Shown: positions 18,572 to 27,178 of the stretch, one piece after another
Position numbering within the stretch: position 1 is the first letter of the stretch
Layout of the letters: each line of letters opens with the position of its first letter
DNA from: UBA1952 sp965246855
GTDB lineage: Bacteria > Bacteroidota > Bacteroidia > Chitinophagales > Chitinophagaceae
DNA length: 64,000 nucleotides
Direction: 5' to 3'
NCBI GenBank assembly: GCA_965246855.1
Contig: CBDFFP010000002.1
Location: 62,001-126,000 of the forward strand
Made by a program: the position numbers and the translations under genes
Notes under the pieces: generated by a model
What the model was told of the DNA's origin: nothing
The model's database searches: none
The model's input: only the letters and a program-made list of their open reading frames with translations

Positions 18572-18890
18572 ATCGCCGGAATAATTTACACCACCACCGA
18601 AATATTTTGCGGCGACGTTGGAATAATTTACATCGCCACCGGAATGATTTACATCAGCGTCCTCACATTCGCGCCAGCGTCTCCACATTCGCGCCAGCGC
18701 CGGAATGATTTACATCGCCACCGGAATGATTCCCGACGGCATCGTCAAATTCGCGCTGGCGCCGGAATGATTTACATTGTCACCGGAATGATTTCCGACG
18801 GCGTCGTCAAATTCGCGCCAGCGTCTCCAAATTTATATTGCCGCTGGAATAGTTTCCGCCGGCAGCGTTGTAATACGCGGAGTGGCTGAT
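18572..18890. repeat. Degenerate tandem array, period about 21 bp (array A)
   Basis: The word GGAATGATTTACATC and variants recur at 18578, 18599, 18620, 18641, 18702, 18723, 18764 and 18785. TCAAATTCGCGCC-type units fill the positions between. Spacing is 19-22 bases, mostly 21. About 14 units are visible. Both strands show short open frames with a heptad look only because the period is divisible by three; none has the features of a gene. It fills the gap between the converging mla and btuB genes. Confidence 0.8.
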
Positions 18891-18920
18891 AGCATTCGCC
18901 GGCCTGTGGATTCTCTTCCT

Positions 18921-20780
18921 TTAAAATCCCCACATCACCCCTGCCGTAAGATGCCTCGGCAATCCTGGACGGCCCACTACGGTGAGGTAGCTTTCGTTCG
19001 CCAGATTGTTGCAGCGCAGTTCCGCATTCAGCGTTTGTGCGCGCCATTTAAACCCATAGCCCACCGTTGCGTTGTGTAACCAAAAAGCAGGAATCCATGC
19101 GCTTTCGTCGGAGGTGATAAATCGGTAGCCGGTATAAACACTCGCCCACTCCAAACGCAAGGATTTCCGGGAAAGCGAAGTGGAAATACGCCCCATCGTT
19201 TGTGGAAGATGCGGCAGCCTACAACCTACAGAGCCATCATTAGGAACAGCACTTTCTACCGTCTTAGCCAGCGTGTAGCTGTAGCCGCCGCGCACGCCCA
19301 GCACCGTTCTTTCTCCAAAAGCGGTTTTCCATTCGCCGTCTATTTCCACGCCCTTTGTTTGGACGCGCGCAATGTTGTGAGGCGTCCACACCGCGCCGCC
19401 ATACCAGATAATCCAGTCGCGGAGGTCGCGGTAAAAAACCGTCGCGTCTATAGAGCCATGTCCGGCCTTCTCTTTCAAATATTGCTTTACACCCAGTTCG
19501 CCACCCCAGCCCATTTCCGGTTTCAAGGAAGTATTTCCACCCGGAAAATAATAGCGCTCGGCCAGCGTGGGCGCGCGGTAGCTGCGTTGGATGGAAGCCC
19601 GGAAAATGGTTTTGGGAAAAAGCAAAAAAGACGCATTGGCTCCCGGCAGCACCACCGTTTGGGCATCAATGTTTTCGGTGCGGATAGCGAAGGACGTTTG
19701 CAGCTTTTCTTTCCAAAAGCCTTTTTCCAAACCGGCAGCAAGCGCGATTCTTTTTTGAGAAGGTGCTGTTCCGCCTATATTGGCAAAGGCGTATTGCAGC
19801 GGTGCGTCGGCAAAGAATTTTCCGCCCTTAAAACGTCGTTGGTACTGGGCGCGGGCAAAAAGAACAGTGGTGTTCAGCATACTGCTTATCGCTGCGGAAG
19901 AATCCTCGTAGCGCAGTCCTTCCTGCATCAACGCGCCGGTAAGTTGGAAGGATTCCCGCGCTGTATTTTTCTCCAAAGAAACCCGGATACGCAACGCTTC
20001 ATCACGTTGTTGCTTCACACTGCTGCTTTCAAAAAGCGCAGGCGGAATGCCGCGCTCCGATTGCATCACCCATACATCCTGCCGCAACGTAAAACCGCGC
20101 GGAAGCTTTTGCGCACCTTGTAGCAAAGTGCCGTATTGGCGGAGCTTTCCGTTATCAATATGCTTGCCCTCGTAGGGAAATACATAGTCTGCACGACTGC
20201 CAAAAGCCCGCGCAGCCCAGAAAGTTTTTTCACGCTTGTGCGTAATGCCGAGGCTGCCGTTCAGCAGTCCGAAAGAACCAACGCCAATGCCTGCAAAACC
20301 ATTTGTTTTGGGCTGTTGAGAAAAAGAAGGTTTTGCTCCCTGCAACAACAGCGCACCGCCTACATTACCACTTCCCCACAGTGCCGGAGCGCCGCCAGGA
20401 ATCAGTTGTATGCGCTCAAAAAGCCCCGACTGCAAGAGCGAAATGTCCGTCATTCCCAAGGAGGGATTTTGAAGCGGGACATCCTCCCACATTACCAGCG
20501 ACTGCGCCGCCGAAGCCCCACGAATGCTCAGACTTGCCGGGCCGTTCACGCCTGTTGGCCGGATAAAAACAGGCAGGTTTTCCGAAAGAATTCTGCTCAA
20601 ATCCACCAGCGCCGGACGCAGCAGTGTGGCGCTTTCTATCGTCGTTGTTTTTATGCCTGCCAGTCCGGGAAGTGTGGTTGTGCGCCGCCCGGAAATCACC
20701 TGTTCTTCCAGCGAATCGCGGAGCTGCGCGCGCAGCAGCAGCGGCGAAAGCAGAAGGAGAAGGAAGAAGGGAAAGCGCAT
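18921..20780 (-). CDS. btuB: TonB-dependent outer membrane receptor, BtuB-like
   Basis: The product has 619 residues with a signal peptide (FFLLLLLSPLLLRAQ). The plug domain follows: LSRILSENLPVFI, SLSIRGASAAQSLVMWEDV, and GSGNVGGALLLQG (about residues 60-140). The barrel contains FRASIQRSYRAPTLAERYY and LKPEMGWGGELGVKQY, hallmarks of TonB receptors. There is no carboxypeptidase-like extension, and the size matches BtuB. It is last in a row of genes behind a cobalamin riboswitch and next to a BtuG-like lipoprotein, so its substrate is most likely a cobamide. A composite repeat separates it from btuG, so it may also have its own start of transcription. Confidence 0.85.
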   Translation of the reverse strand: MRFPFFLLLLLSPLLLRAQLRDSLEEQVISGRRTTTLPGLAGIKTTTIESATLLRPALVDLSRILSENLPVFIRPTGVNGPASLSIRGASAAQSLVMWEDVPLQNPSLGMTDISLLQSGLFERIQLIPGGAPALWGSGNVGGALLLQGAKPSFSQQPKTNGFAGIGVGSFGLLNGSLGITHKREKTFWAARAFGSRADYVFPYEGKHIDNGKLRQYGTLLQGAQKLPRGFTLRQDVWVMQSERGIPPALFESSSVKQQRDEALRIRVSLEKNTARESFQLTGALMQEGLRYEDSSAAISSMLNTTVLFARAQYQRRFKGGKFFADAPLQYAFANIGGTAPSQKRIALAAGLEKGFWKEKLQTSFAIRTENIDAQTVVLPGANASFLLFPKTIFRASIQRSYRAPTLAERYYFPGGNTSLKPEMGWGGELGVKQYLKEKAGHGSIDATVFYRDLRDWIIWYGGAVWTPHNIARVQTKGVEIDGEWKTAFGERTVLGVRGGYSYTLAKTVESAVPNDGSVGCRLPHLPQTMGRISTSLSRKSLRLEWASVYTGYRFITSDESAWIPAFWLHNATVGYGFKWRAQTLNAELRCNNLANESYLTVVGRPGLPRHLTAGVMWGF

Positions 20781-20802
20781 TTTCTAAAGATAGCCTTTTG
20801 GT

Positions 20803-20930
20803 GTCCACGACTTGCGAGTCGTAGCACTTACTATTGAACTCTTTCAGAGTTACTTTCCTCCGCTTTCCTCCGCGAACAACAAACGTCCCTGAAAGGGACG
20901 AATAGCAATTGCCACGAGTGAAACTCGTGG
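20803..20930 (+). repeat. Composite palindromic repeat, copy 2
   Basis: Hairpins are CCACGACT/AGTCGT(a), AACTC/GAGTT, GTCCC/GGGAC and CCACGAG/CTCGTGG, with the linker AATAGCAATTG. It is related to copies 1 and 3, but the two middle hairpins are exchanged. It fills the space between the btuG-like and btuB-like genes. Confidence 0.8.
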
Positions 20931-20947
20931 TGGCAAAAAAAGAGCAT

Positions 20948-22024
20948 TCACAAAAAGTAAAAAAATCCCGGCCCAACACCCGTTTTCCAATTACGGAGCT
21001 TTGTTCCTGCAGGCGTATAAACCGAAACTTCACCACGCTGCGTAAAACCTTTCGGGTCGCCGACGTAGATGTTTCCCGTCTGCGGAGAAATACCCAGCGC
21101 CCAGAAATACTGAAGGTTTCCCGAAGCAATAAACGGCGTTTGCGGAAGCGAGGTTGCGTTAATGGGCATCCGGAAAACACCACTCTGTCCTGCCCCGCCG
21201 TTGTAATCCACACTGAGCCAATAGAGCGTGTCGCGCGTTGGGTTGAAGCAGGGTTTCAGCACGTCTTTTCCCGCCGGAAAGTCATACTGCTTCACTATCG
21301 CGCCGGTTTGCGGATTCAGGCAGGTGAGCGAAGGCGGAATGCCTTTTCCTTGCAGGTCATTTCCGGCTACTATCCACAGGTTTTTATCCTTGTCTGAGAG
21401 CAGGCTTTGCGGCGCGCGGCGATGGAGCCCAAACGAATCTTGAAGTACGTTGGTGGTCGGGTTGATGCGGTAGATAAACGAGTTGGTCGTGTCCCAGCAG
21501 GCGACGTACAAAAGGCCGTTCAGGTACAGCATTCCCTCCGGGTTTTTATGCGGGAGAAACAGCGTATCGGTGATGGAATGATTACTCAAATCCACCTCAA
21601 AAACACGGTTGCTGAACAGCGAGGAAACATAGGCGCGGCTGCCAGTTGTAGGAAGAAGATAGCGCGGCTTGGAGATAGAAAGCGTGTGTTGCAGCCGGTA
21701 ATCCGACGGGTTGATGAAAAGGAGTCTATCGGAGTTGTTGATGCATAGCGCCAACTCGCTTCCGATGTTGGCGATGCTTTGAAAAACATCGCCCAACTGC
21801 TGTCCGTTTACGGTGTAGAAAATGTCTTCGGTTGCGGCTTGTGTTGTGTCGGAAGGAAGTTTCGTAAGTGCGCTGTTACCGCTGCCGAGGCTGCCTTCGC
21901 AGGCCACTAAAACTTCTCCCGTACCGGACGGCGTAACAGGAACAGAAGGCGTAGCATCCGGGCCTTTACAACTCCACAGCAGGAGGAAAAGCAGAATTAC
22001 TGCACCAGAATTTTTTCGCGCCAT
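20948..22024 (-). CDS. btuG: BtuG-like beta-propeller surface lipoprotein (cobalamin binding)
   Basis: The product has 358 residues with lipobox LLLWSC (Cys19). The mature chain is a YncE/DUF5074-type propeller with repeated blade motifs: SRAYVSSLFSNRVFEVDL, GLLYVACWDTTNSFIYRIN, KNLWIVAGN, TGNIYVGDPKGFTQRG. BtuG of Bacteroides is a propeller lipoprotein of this kind that binds cobalamin very tightly on top of BtuB. Here the gene is followed by a BtuB-like receptor and preceded by a B12 riboswitch. The start at 22024 overlaps the upstream stop codon (21997) by 28 bases, indicating translational coupling. Identity as BtuG is inferred from fold and context. Confidence 0.8.
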   Translation of the reverse strand: MARKNSGAVILLFLLLWSCKGPDATPSVPVTPSGTGEVLVACEGSLGSGNSALTKLPSDTTQAATEDIFYTVNGQQLGDVFQSIANIGSELALCINNSDRLLFINPSDYRLQHTLSISKPRYLLPTTGSRAYVSSLFSNRVFEVDLSNHSITDTLFLPHKNPEGMLYLNGLLYVACWDTTNSFIYRINPTTNVLQDSFGLHRRAPQSLLSDKDKNLWIVAGNDLQGKGIPPSLTCLNPQTGAIVKQYDFPAGKDVLKPCFNPTRDTLYWLSVDYNGGAGQSGVFRMPINATSLPQTPFIASGNLQYFWALGISPQTGNIYVGDPKGFTQRGEVSVYTPAGTKLRNWKTGVGPGFFYFL

Positions 22025-22986
22025 GTCGCTCCTTCGCCCATTTTAATCTCCACAAAATAAAGTCCACGCTTCCACGCAGAAACCGCCAGCGTTACCGTTC
22101 CGCGCTCCGCACTTCCTGCTGCTATTTTTCTTCCTGTTGCATCCAAAAAGATATAGGAGAAAGTCTTCCCTTCCACGTTTATCGTCAGCATATCCGTTGA
22201 CGGATTAGGCGCGATTTTCAAGCCTGCTGCAAAGGTATTTTCCACGCTTTGGGAAGTCGCGTCGTTCAGCACCGCAACGGCATCCAAATCAAATCCGCCG
22301 GTAGGAAAAGGCGTGGGAAACGGGTCATTTATCCTCCGGTTCGTTGCATCGCGCGTGCCTTCCGGGCCAATAGAACCAATTGCATCTACGAGGCGGACGT
22401 GCGTGATGCGGCGCTTGTCCAGCAACAGATTGTCGGGAATATCGGAGAGGTCAAAAGGCGTTCCGAAAGTACTGCGGTATTTCCCGGCGAGGCCGTCGTA
22501 CTGGCGGCAGTCGGTGTACACGCCCGTTCCGGCAATCTGCATTTCCGTATCCACCAGCGACTGCGCCGGAAAGCGAAAGAAGGTGCTGCCATCGGAACTG
22601 ACTTCCACAAAAGCGACTTCCAGATACGCCATCTGCGCATCCACCGGATCGAGAAAACCGTTTTCAAAAACCGCAAAATCCGCGCCCGGCCCATCGGCAA
22701 TCGGCGTGGAGAATTGCAGCACCGCTACCCCACTGTCACCAAGACTGACTATAAAAGCATCCGCCGCGCCTGTGCCGTCGGCATCCGCGCCGGAAGACAC
22801 TGCGCCAAACGATTTATCGGCGATATTCAGCCAGCCGCGCACTACGGCACACTGCGTGGCCCAGCCCCGGATAGCCGGACTATTTGCCCCAATGGCCGTG
22901 CTGCCCGGCTGCCCGGCTTGCGGCGCAAACTGCGCCTGCGCCGGGAATGAAAACAAGGCGGCAAGGAAAAAAATAAAGAGTTTCAT
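21997..22986 (-). CDS. T9SS-exported surface protein of the cobalamin operon
   Basis: The product has 329 residues with a signal peptide (FIFFLAALFSFPAQAQ). The central domain contains SLGDSGVAVLQFSTPI, GPGADFAVFENGF and DAQMAYLEVAFVEVSSDG, a beta-rich fold seen in surface proteins near B12 riboswitches. Residues about 255-329 form a type A T9SS sorting domain (KIAPNPSTDMLTINVEG, ending YFVEIKMGEGATWREKILVQ). It should be exported and anchored by T9SS. The start codon lies 1 base after the stop of the DUF4465 gene. A role in cobamide capture, as for BtuH-type accessory proteins, is inferred from the operon only. Confidence 0.75.
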   Translation of the reverse strand: MKLFIFFLAALFSFPAQAQFAPQAGQPGSTAIGANSPAIRGWATQCAVVRGWLNIADKSFGAVSSGADADGTGAADAFIVSLGDSGVAVLQFSTPIADGPGADFAVFENGFLDPVDAQMAYLEVAFVEVSSDGSTFFRFPAQSLVDTEMQIAGTGVYTDCRQYDGLAGKYRSTFGTPFDLSDIPDNLLLDKRRITHVRLVDAIGSIGPEGTRDATNRRINDPFPTPFPTGGFDLDAVAVLNDATSQSVENTFAAGLKIAPNPSTDMLTINVEGKTFSYIFLDATGRKIAAGSAERGTVTLAVSAWKRGLYFVEIKMGEGATWREKILVQ

Positions 22987-22987
22987 G

Positions 22988-23995
22988 CTATGGCTTTACG
23001 AAACGGTACGTCGCCGTTCCTTCTTTTCCTTCCACCAAAAGCAGATACGCACCGGAAGGCAGGTTACCAACCGGCAAAACCGTCTTCTGTCCGGCTTCCA
23101 TTTGAAGCACTTTTTTCCCGGAGACATCCAGCACAGAAAACATTTGCGGTGCTGTGCCTGCGGCCTCAACAATCAGGAATTCCGTAGCCGGATTGGGGTA
23201 GATTTTCAGCGCAGCGGAAGTATTGTTTTGGATGCTCAGGTTGGTTTCGTTGGTCGTGAAATTGTCTATGCAGAAGTAAGCCGGTGTGTTCATCCCGAAC
23301 TGCCCCACGTCGGAAGATTGCAGGGTGATCAGCACACTGTCGGCACGGCCAAGCGAGGTGAGCGAAACCCATTTCCAGTCCTTCACTATATAGTCGGAAG
23401 CGGAGTCCGGCGCGCGGAAATCAGCGAGGTAAAACACTACGCTGTCCGTCGTCGGTACGCCGCCGCGGTAGGGCTGGAAAATCATGCGGAAATAATCCGG
23501 GAACGTACCCTGCGGCAGGCCCGAATTGGTACCTGTTGTGTCGCCGAATTTCCGGGCGAAGTTGTCGCCGTTTAACATGCTATAGTAGGCGAAATTATTG
23601 TTAGAAACATACATGCCGCTCAGGCCGTTGCCCACCGCTGCGCCCATGAGGCGAATGGTGTTCATCGCGCCGTAAGCCACCGCGTATTGATTGCCAAAAG
23701 CCGCTTTTCCGGGACGGGCGCTGTATTGTCCGGCAAAACCAGCCGTTACCGAATCCTGAATGTTGGAATAAGCAAAACCGGATACCCAATAGCCACCGAA
23801 AGATGTGTCGTAAATGGTGGGGAAATGCGCGAGTCCGCTGTTTCGGCCCACGTCCTGACCGGAGCTGTCGTAGTTGATATACGCGGTATCCGGCCCGGGC
23901 AGCACAGGCGTTTCAAAGTCGGAAACCGTGAGCTGCGCCGAGGCGTTGAGGGAGGCGGCGAAGAGGCCGGAAAGGAGAAGTAATGAAAAGCGCAT
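22988..23995 (-). CDS. DUF4465 domain surface protein with T9SS signal
   Basis: The product has 335 residues with a signal peptide ending at NASAQ (about residue 20). The DUF4465 signature is visible: SGFAYSNIQDSVTAGFAGQY, GNQYAVAY, YFRMIFQPYRGG, VVFYLADFR and KDWKWVSLTSLGRADSV. The tail (KIYPNPATEFLIVEA...YRFVKP, about 260-335) is a T9SS sorting domain. It is the first gene behind the cobalamin riboswitch. The precise ligand of DUF4465 is unknown to me; its frequent place in B12-controlled operons suggests cobamide binding. Confidence 0.85.
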   Translation of the reverse strand: MRFSLLLLSGLFAASLNASAQLTVSDFETPVLPGPDTAYINYDSSGQDVGRNSGLAHFPTIYDTSFGGYWVSGFAYSNIQDSVTAGFAGQYSARPGKAAFGNQYAVAYGAMNTIRLMGAAVGNGLSGMYVSNNNFAYYSMLNGDNFARKFGDTTGTNSGLPQGTFPDYFRMIFQPYRGGVPTTDSVVFYLADFRAPDSASDYIVKDWKWVSLTSLGRADSVLITLQSSDVGQFGMNTPAYFCIDNFTTNETNLSIQNNTSAALKIYPNPATEFLIVEAAGTAPQMFSVLDVSGKKVLQMEAGQKTVLPVGNLPSGAYLLLVEGKEGTATYRFVKP

Positions 23996-24160
23996 GGGCG
24001 TTTTTGGAAAAAAGAAAAAAGGTTTTCTGCTTTAGAAATGCCTTTCCGCTTTTTGGAAAAAATACAAAGCCCTGCACAGTAATCCGGTGCGCCCAAAAGG
24101 AAGGCGGAACCCGATGCAGCGGCGATGCTTTTGTTCCCGAAAGCAGTGCAGCAAAAAATG

Positions 24161-24335
24161 GCATTGGGCAGGTCTTCTGACTTGTTCCGGTCTTGCGCCG
24201 CCTTCCCGCCGGTTAAGACAGTGGCTTTTTTGAAACGCGCAAAACAGTTTTGGAACTTACAGCAGCGGGTACTGTTCCTGATTTTCACAGGATTCCCTTT
24301 TCATCCGGCCTTGTTGAAGAGCCAGAACCAAACGC
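24161..24335 (-). ncRNA. Cobalamin riboswitch
   Basis: Read on the minus strand, the order of motifs is GGATGAAAAGGGAATCC, GTGAAAATCAGG, AGTACCCGCTGCTGT, the B12-box core AGCCACTGTC, GGCGGGAAGGCG, then AAGTCAGAAGACCTGCC. These are the conserved blocks of the cobalamin riboswitch in correct order and spacing. It starts about 10 bases after the promoter at 24340-24369 and ends about 165 bases before the DUF4465 start codon. Downstream, a possible stem GGAAAGG/CCTTTTTTC near 24010-24048 could be the switching terminator. High cobalamin should turn off the surface capture operon that follows. Confidence 0.95.
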
Positions 24336-24339
24336 GGCG

Positions 24340-24369
24340 CGAAAGTAAGGAGCAATGAACGATGAGCAA
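24340..24369 (-). promoter_or_regulatory. Promoter of the cobalamin operon
   Basis: On the minus strand, TTG (24367-24369), 19 bases and TACTTTCG (24340-24347) match the Bacteroidetes promoter pattern. The riboswitch begins directly downstream. The promoter lies in the 58-base gap before the end of rlmB. Confidence 0.7.
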
Positions 24370-24393
24370 TGAACAATGGAAAGTCGGGCATTA

Positions 24394-25155
24394 TTAATTA
24401 TTCATTGCTTGCCGTTGCCGTTGTGCTTCGTACAGAATGATACTCGCCGCGACGCTCACGTTCAGCGAGTCAAATTTCCCCGACATCGGGATGCGAATCA
24501 AGGCGTCTGCGTCTTTCAAAACGTCTTTGGAAACGCCACTTCCCTCTTCACCCATAACGATGCACGAAGGGCTGGAGAAATCAGCTTCCTGTGCGGGAAC
24601 GCTGCCGCGCATTTGCGTCCCGAAAACCGCAATGCCGTTGAGCTTCAACACGTCTATCGCTTTAGTGGTGGTAGGGACGCGCACCAGCAAAATCTGCCGC
24701 AAGGCACCCGCAGATGTTTTCACAGCGTCTTCCGAAAGTGTTGCGCCGGAAGCAGTGGGTAGTATAATTGCCTGCGCGCCAAGACACAAAGCCGAGCGGG
24801 CAATTGCACCGATATTACGCACGTCCGTAACACCGTCCAAAAGCAGAAAAAGCGGTGTTTCGCCGTTGGAGACAACTGCGTCTATTGCGTCCTGCAACTC
24901 GTGATACTGGAGTATGCCGCCCACCGCGACCACGCCCTGATGCGGTGCTTTGGTAAGCTGGGCGAGCTTTTCAGGCGGCACGATGGCGATGGGGATGTTG
25001 CGGCCATGCGCGGCGCGTTTCAGGTCGGAAATTTCCGGGCCGGATGCCGAGCGTTGCACATAGAGTTTCTCAATCGCTTCGCCGCCTTGCAGGGCTTCCA
25101 ACACCGGTTTCCGGCCAATAATGAGGGGGAGCGCCGGGCGGCGAAAAGGCTTCAT
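24394..25155 (-). CDS. rlmB: 23S rRNA 2'-O-methyltransferase RlmB (SpoU/TrmH family)
   Basis: The product has 253 residues. The N-terminal substrate-binding domain begins PLIIGRKPVLEAL. The SPOUT knot domain has the three SpoU motifs: LLDGVTDVRNIGAIARSA (about 115-132), CIVMGEEGSGVSKDVLK (about 197-213) and IPMSGKFDSLNVSVAASIILYE (about 221-242; motif III is SLNVSVA). The enzyme methylates G2251 in the peptidyl-transferase P loop. A TACTTTTG element at 25161-25168 lies 6 bases before the ATG, so the leader is very short. Confidence 0.92.
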   Translation of the reverse strand: MKPFRRPALPLIIGRKPVLEALQGGEAIEKLYVQRSASGPEISDLKRAAHGRNIPIAIVPPEKLAQLTKAPHQGVVAVGGILQYHELQDAIDAVVSNGETPLFLLLDGVTDVRNIGAIARSALCLGAQAIILPTASGATLSEDAVKTSAGALRQILLVRVPTTTKAIDVLKLNGIAVFGTQMRGSVPAQEADFSSPSCIVMGEEGSGVSKDVLKDADALIRIPMSGKFDSLNVSVAASIILYEAQRQRQAMNN

Positions 25156-25160
25156 GGCCG

Positions 25161-25168
25161 CAAAAGTA
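25161..25168 (-). promoter_or_regulatory. Putative -7 element of rlmB (near-leaderless)
   Basis: TACTTTTG is an exact TAnnTTTG match ending 6 bases before the start codon. No clear TTTG element is seen upstream, and that space lies inside the 3' end of the preceding gene. Confidence 0.5.
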
Positions 25169-25173
25169 GCTTG

Positions 25174-26085
25174 CTACTTCGGCGCGTAAGGAACGAAAGA
25201 AAAACGGCGTCCCGGATAGTCCAGCGTTACATCGCCGAGCGGAAAAAGAGCGGCTCCGATTTTGGAGCGGCTGTCGCCGGTAATGGTGGCCTGCACGTTG
25301 TGGAGCGTGGCATTGGGGAAGCGAAGATTTTGAACGAAAACCGTTTTGGACAATCTGCCCATTCCACCGTTGATGCCGGTGAATTGCTGTTCTTCTCCCT
25401 GCAAGGCGCGCACGGCAACCACCGTATTTCCCGCCGTTCCTTCCGCCGCTTTATCCGACAAATCCAGCAAGCCTTCAAAGCCGCTGTCAAACAGAAATTC
25501 GCCGGGATTTCCTTCCAGAGAAAGCTTGATAAAGGGCGAGCCTTGTAGGTCTTCCGAGAGATTCAAGGCTGTCGCGTCTGCGGCATTTTGCGTTGAAGAA
25601 ATGGAAGAGAAGCGAACGGTTTTCTCCCGGAAAGAAACCGAAACGAGGAGCTGCTGCAAGGCATTACTGCCCAAAATCCCTTCTACCTGCAGAGCCGCAA
25701 AAACCGGATTGGCATCTTCATAAACCAGTGCCGGAAGACCGAAAATCTTCAACCCGGAGACGGACAATTCTTCAACAGTTATTACCGGCACACGGGCCGC
25801 ATTTCCCAACGCATCCACTACGCGAATAGTTCCGGTTCCTTCTGAGCGCAACTGGTCATCAATAGATTTTGAAACAACCGTAGGCGCGCCGGTATCCAGG
25901 AGGAAATCATGGTTTCTGCCGCCAATGGAAACGGCAATAATGCACAGGCCCTGCCGGGTTTGTAGCCTCTGCACTACTGATTTTGCGGAGTCCACCGCAC
26001 CGGCAGCCCAAGAGAACGCATTCTCCTGCGCGAAGCTGCCGATAGCTATCAACAGTGCCCAAACGGTGAACAAAACCTTTATCAT
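25174..26085 (-). CDS. Secreted aspartic protease-like protein with two retropepsin half-sites
   Basis: The product has 303 residues with a signal peptide (VLFTVWALLIAIGSFAQ). Two retropepsin-type motifs occur: HDFLLDTGAPTVVS with Asp64, and GEFLFDSGFEGLLDLS with Asp200. Between them VEGILGSNALQQLLVSVSF is the usual G-[IL]-[LI]-G-x-[ND] strand of the first domain. Two domains in one chain suggest a pseudo-dimeric, pepsin-like active site. Unlike the rpoBC-linked homologue, both aspartates are present. Localisation is periplasmic or outer-membrane. It ends 18 bases before rlmB. Confidence 0.75.
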   Translation of the reverse strand: MIKVLFTVWALLIAIGSFAQENAFSWAAGAVDSAKSVVQRLQTRQGLCIIAVSIGGRNHDFLLDTGAPTVVSKSIDDQLRSEGTGTIRVVDALGNAARVPVITVEELSVSGLKIFGLPALVYEDANPVFAALQVEGILGSNALQQLLVSVSFREKTVRFSSISSTQNAADATALNLSEDLQGSPFIKLSLEGNPGEFLFDSGFEGLLDLSDKAAEGTAGNTVVAVRALQGEEQQFTGINGGMGRLSKTVFVQNLRFPNATLHNVQATITGDSRSKIGAALFPLGDVTLDYPGRRFSFVPYAPK

Positions 26086-26393
26086 CGCCTCTAAGATACA
26101 ATTCAGTAACCGAAAAGTAACACAGAAGTAACATTGAAAGTTTAAAAGCAGGTTTAGCCTCTTCCCCGCCCCCCTCTGAAGGAGAAGGGTGACAAGTTTG
26201 GACGTATAGTTTTAGGACAAAAAAGGAACGCGCCTCTTGGCGCGTTCCTACCGGGTTTTCCGGTAAAATTTCTATCTTTTTTCTTTCGCTTTTTCCCCTT
26301 CAACAGGAAGCAAAGGCTTCCAACGATCCAACGCGAAGCATCCAATATTGCAACGCCCAAATGGGCTTCCCCACATCCCAACAACAAAGCGCC
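26086..26393. other. Gene-free gap between the aspartic protease and yebC genes
   Basis: It holds the yebC terminator at 26216-26249, a G-rich/C-rich remnant near 26158-26190 (CCCCGCCCCCCTCTGAAGG), and at 26316-26392 pieces of the TCCAAC/hairpin repeat also seen at 53380-53534. No gene is seen. Confidence 0.6.
26216..26249 (-). terminator. Terminator after yebC
   Basis: A perfect 11-bp stem AGGAACGCGCC/GGCGCGTTCCT with a 4-base loop is followed on the minus strand by T6. Confidence 0.75.
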
Positions 26394-27104
26394 TTACGCC
26401 ATATTGTGAAACACCTGCTGCACATCGTCTTCCTCTTCCACACGGGCAATCAGTTTCAGCACGTCTTCGGCCTGCGCTTCGGAAATAGCTACGGTGTTCT
26501 GCGGAATCCATTCCAGTTCGGAAGAAACCGGCGTGATACCACGCTCTTCCAATGCTTTTTGCATCGCGCCAAATTCGTTGAATCCGCAGCGCACAATCAG
26601 GTTTCCTTCCGCGTCTTCGCCCAGTTCTTCCAGCCCGGCGTCAATCAGTTCCAGTTCCAGATCTTCGGGATTCAATCCTTCAGAAGCCAGCTTGAACACA
26701 CCGAGATGTTTGAACAGAAAGGCCACCGAGCCGCTGTTGCCGAGTGTGCCGCCGCCTTTGTTGAAATGCGAGCGGACGTTGGCTACGGTGCGTGTGGTGT
26801 TGTCGGTAGCCGTCACCACCAAAATGGCGATGCCGTGCGGTGCGTAGCCTTCATACAGCACTTCGTCGTAGGTGCTTGTGTCTTTGCCCAGCGCGTTTTT
26901 AATGGCGCCCTCAATGCGGTCTTTGGGCATGTTCACCGCCTTGCCGTTCTGCATCACGCGGCGCAGCATCGGGTTGGTATCGGGATCGGAGCCGCCTTTT
27001 TTTACAGCAATGGCAATCTCCTTGCCAATACGGCTGAATTGCTTCGCCATCCGGTCATATCGGGCGAACATGGTGGACTTGCGGACTTCAAAAATGCGAC
27101 CCAT
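26394..27104 (-). CDS. yebC: YebC/PmpR-family protein
   Basis: The product has 236 residues. It begins MGRIFEVRKSTMFARYDRMA, the Bacteroidetes form of the YebC N-terminus, followed by FSRIGKEIAIAVKKGGSDPD, MPKDRIEGAIKNALGKD and EGYAPHGIAILV, then FNKGGGTLGNSGSVAFLF. All three YebC domains are present. The family was described as transcriptional regulators; more recent work links members to translation of proline-rich stretches. A TACTTTCG box at 27126-27133 lies just upstream. Confidence 0.92.
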   Translation of the reverse strand: MGRIFEVRKSTMFARYDRMAKQFSRIGKEIAIAVKKGGSDPDTNPMLRRVMQNGKAVNMPKDRIEGAIKNALGKDTSTYDEVLYEGYAPHGIAILVVTATDNTTRTVANVRSHFNKGGGTLGNSGSVAFLFKHLGVFKLASEGLNPEDLELELIDAGLEELGEDAEGNLIVRCGFNEFGAMQKALEERGITPVSSELEWIPQNTVAISEAQAEDVLKLIARVEEEDDVQQVFHNMA

Positions 27105-27125
27105 GGAGGCTGGAAAAATTTTGCG

Positions 27126-27133
27126 CGAAAGTA
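27126..27133 (-). promoter_or_regulatory. Putative -7 element of yebC
   Basis: TACTTTCG lies 21 bases before the ATG, a one-change match to TAnnTTTG. Confidence 0.45.
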
Positions 27134-27178
27134 AGGGAGCGGAGTAGAAAGCGGATGCTGTAAAAGAGGTTCAGGCGA

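Noticed and set aside
18275..18688. 137-codon Gly/Asn-rich frame on the minus strand
   Set aside because: Heptad appearance comes from the 21-bp repeat period; it overlaps the MlaD-like gene and the 26-bp palindrome.
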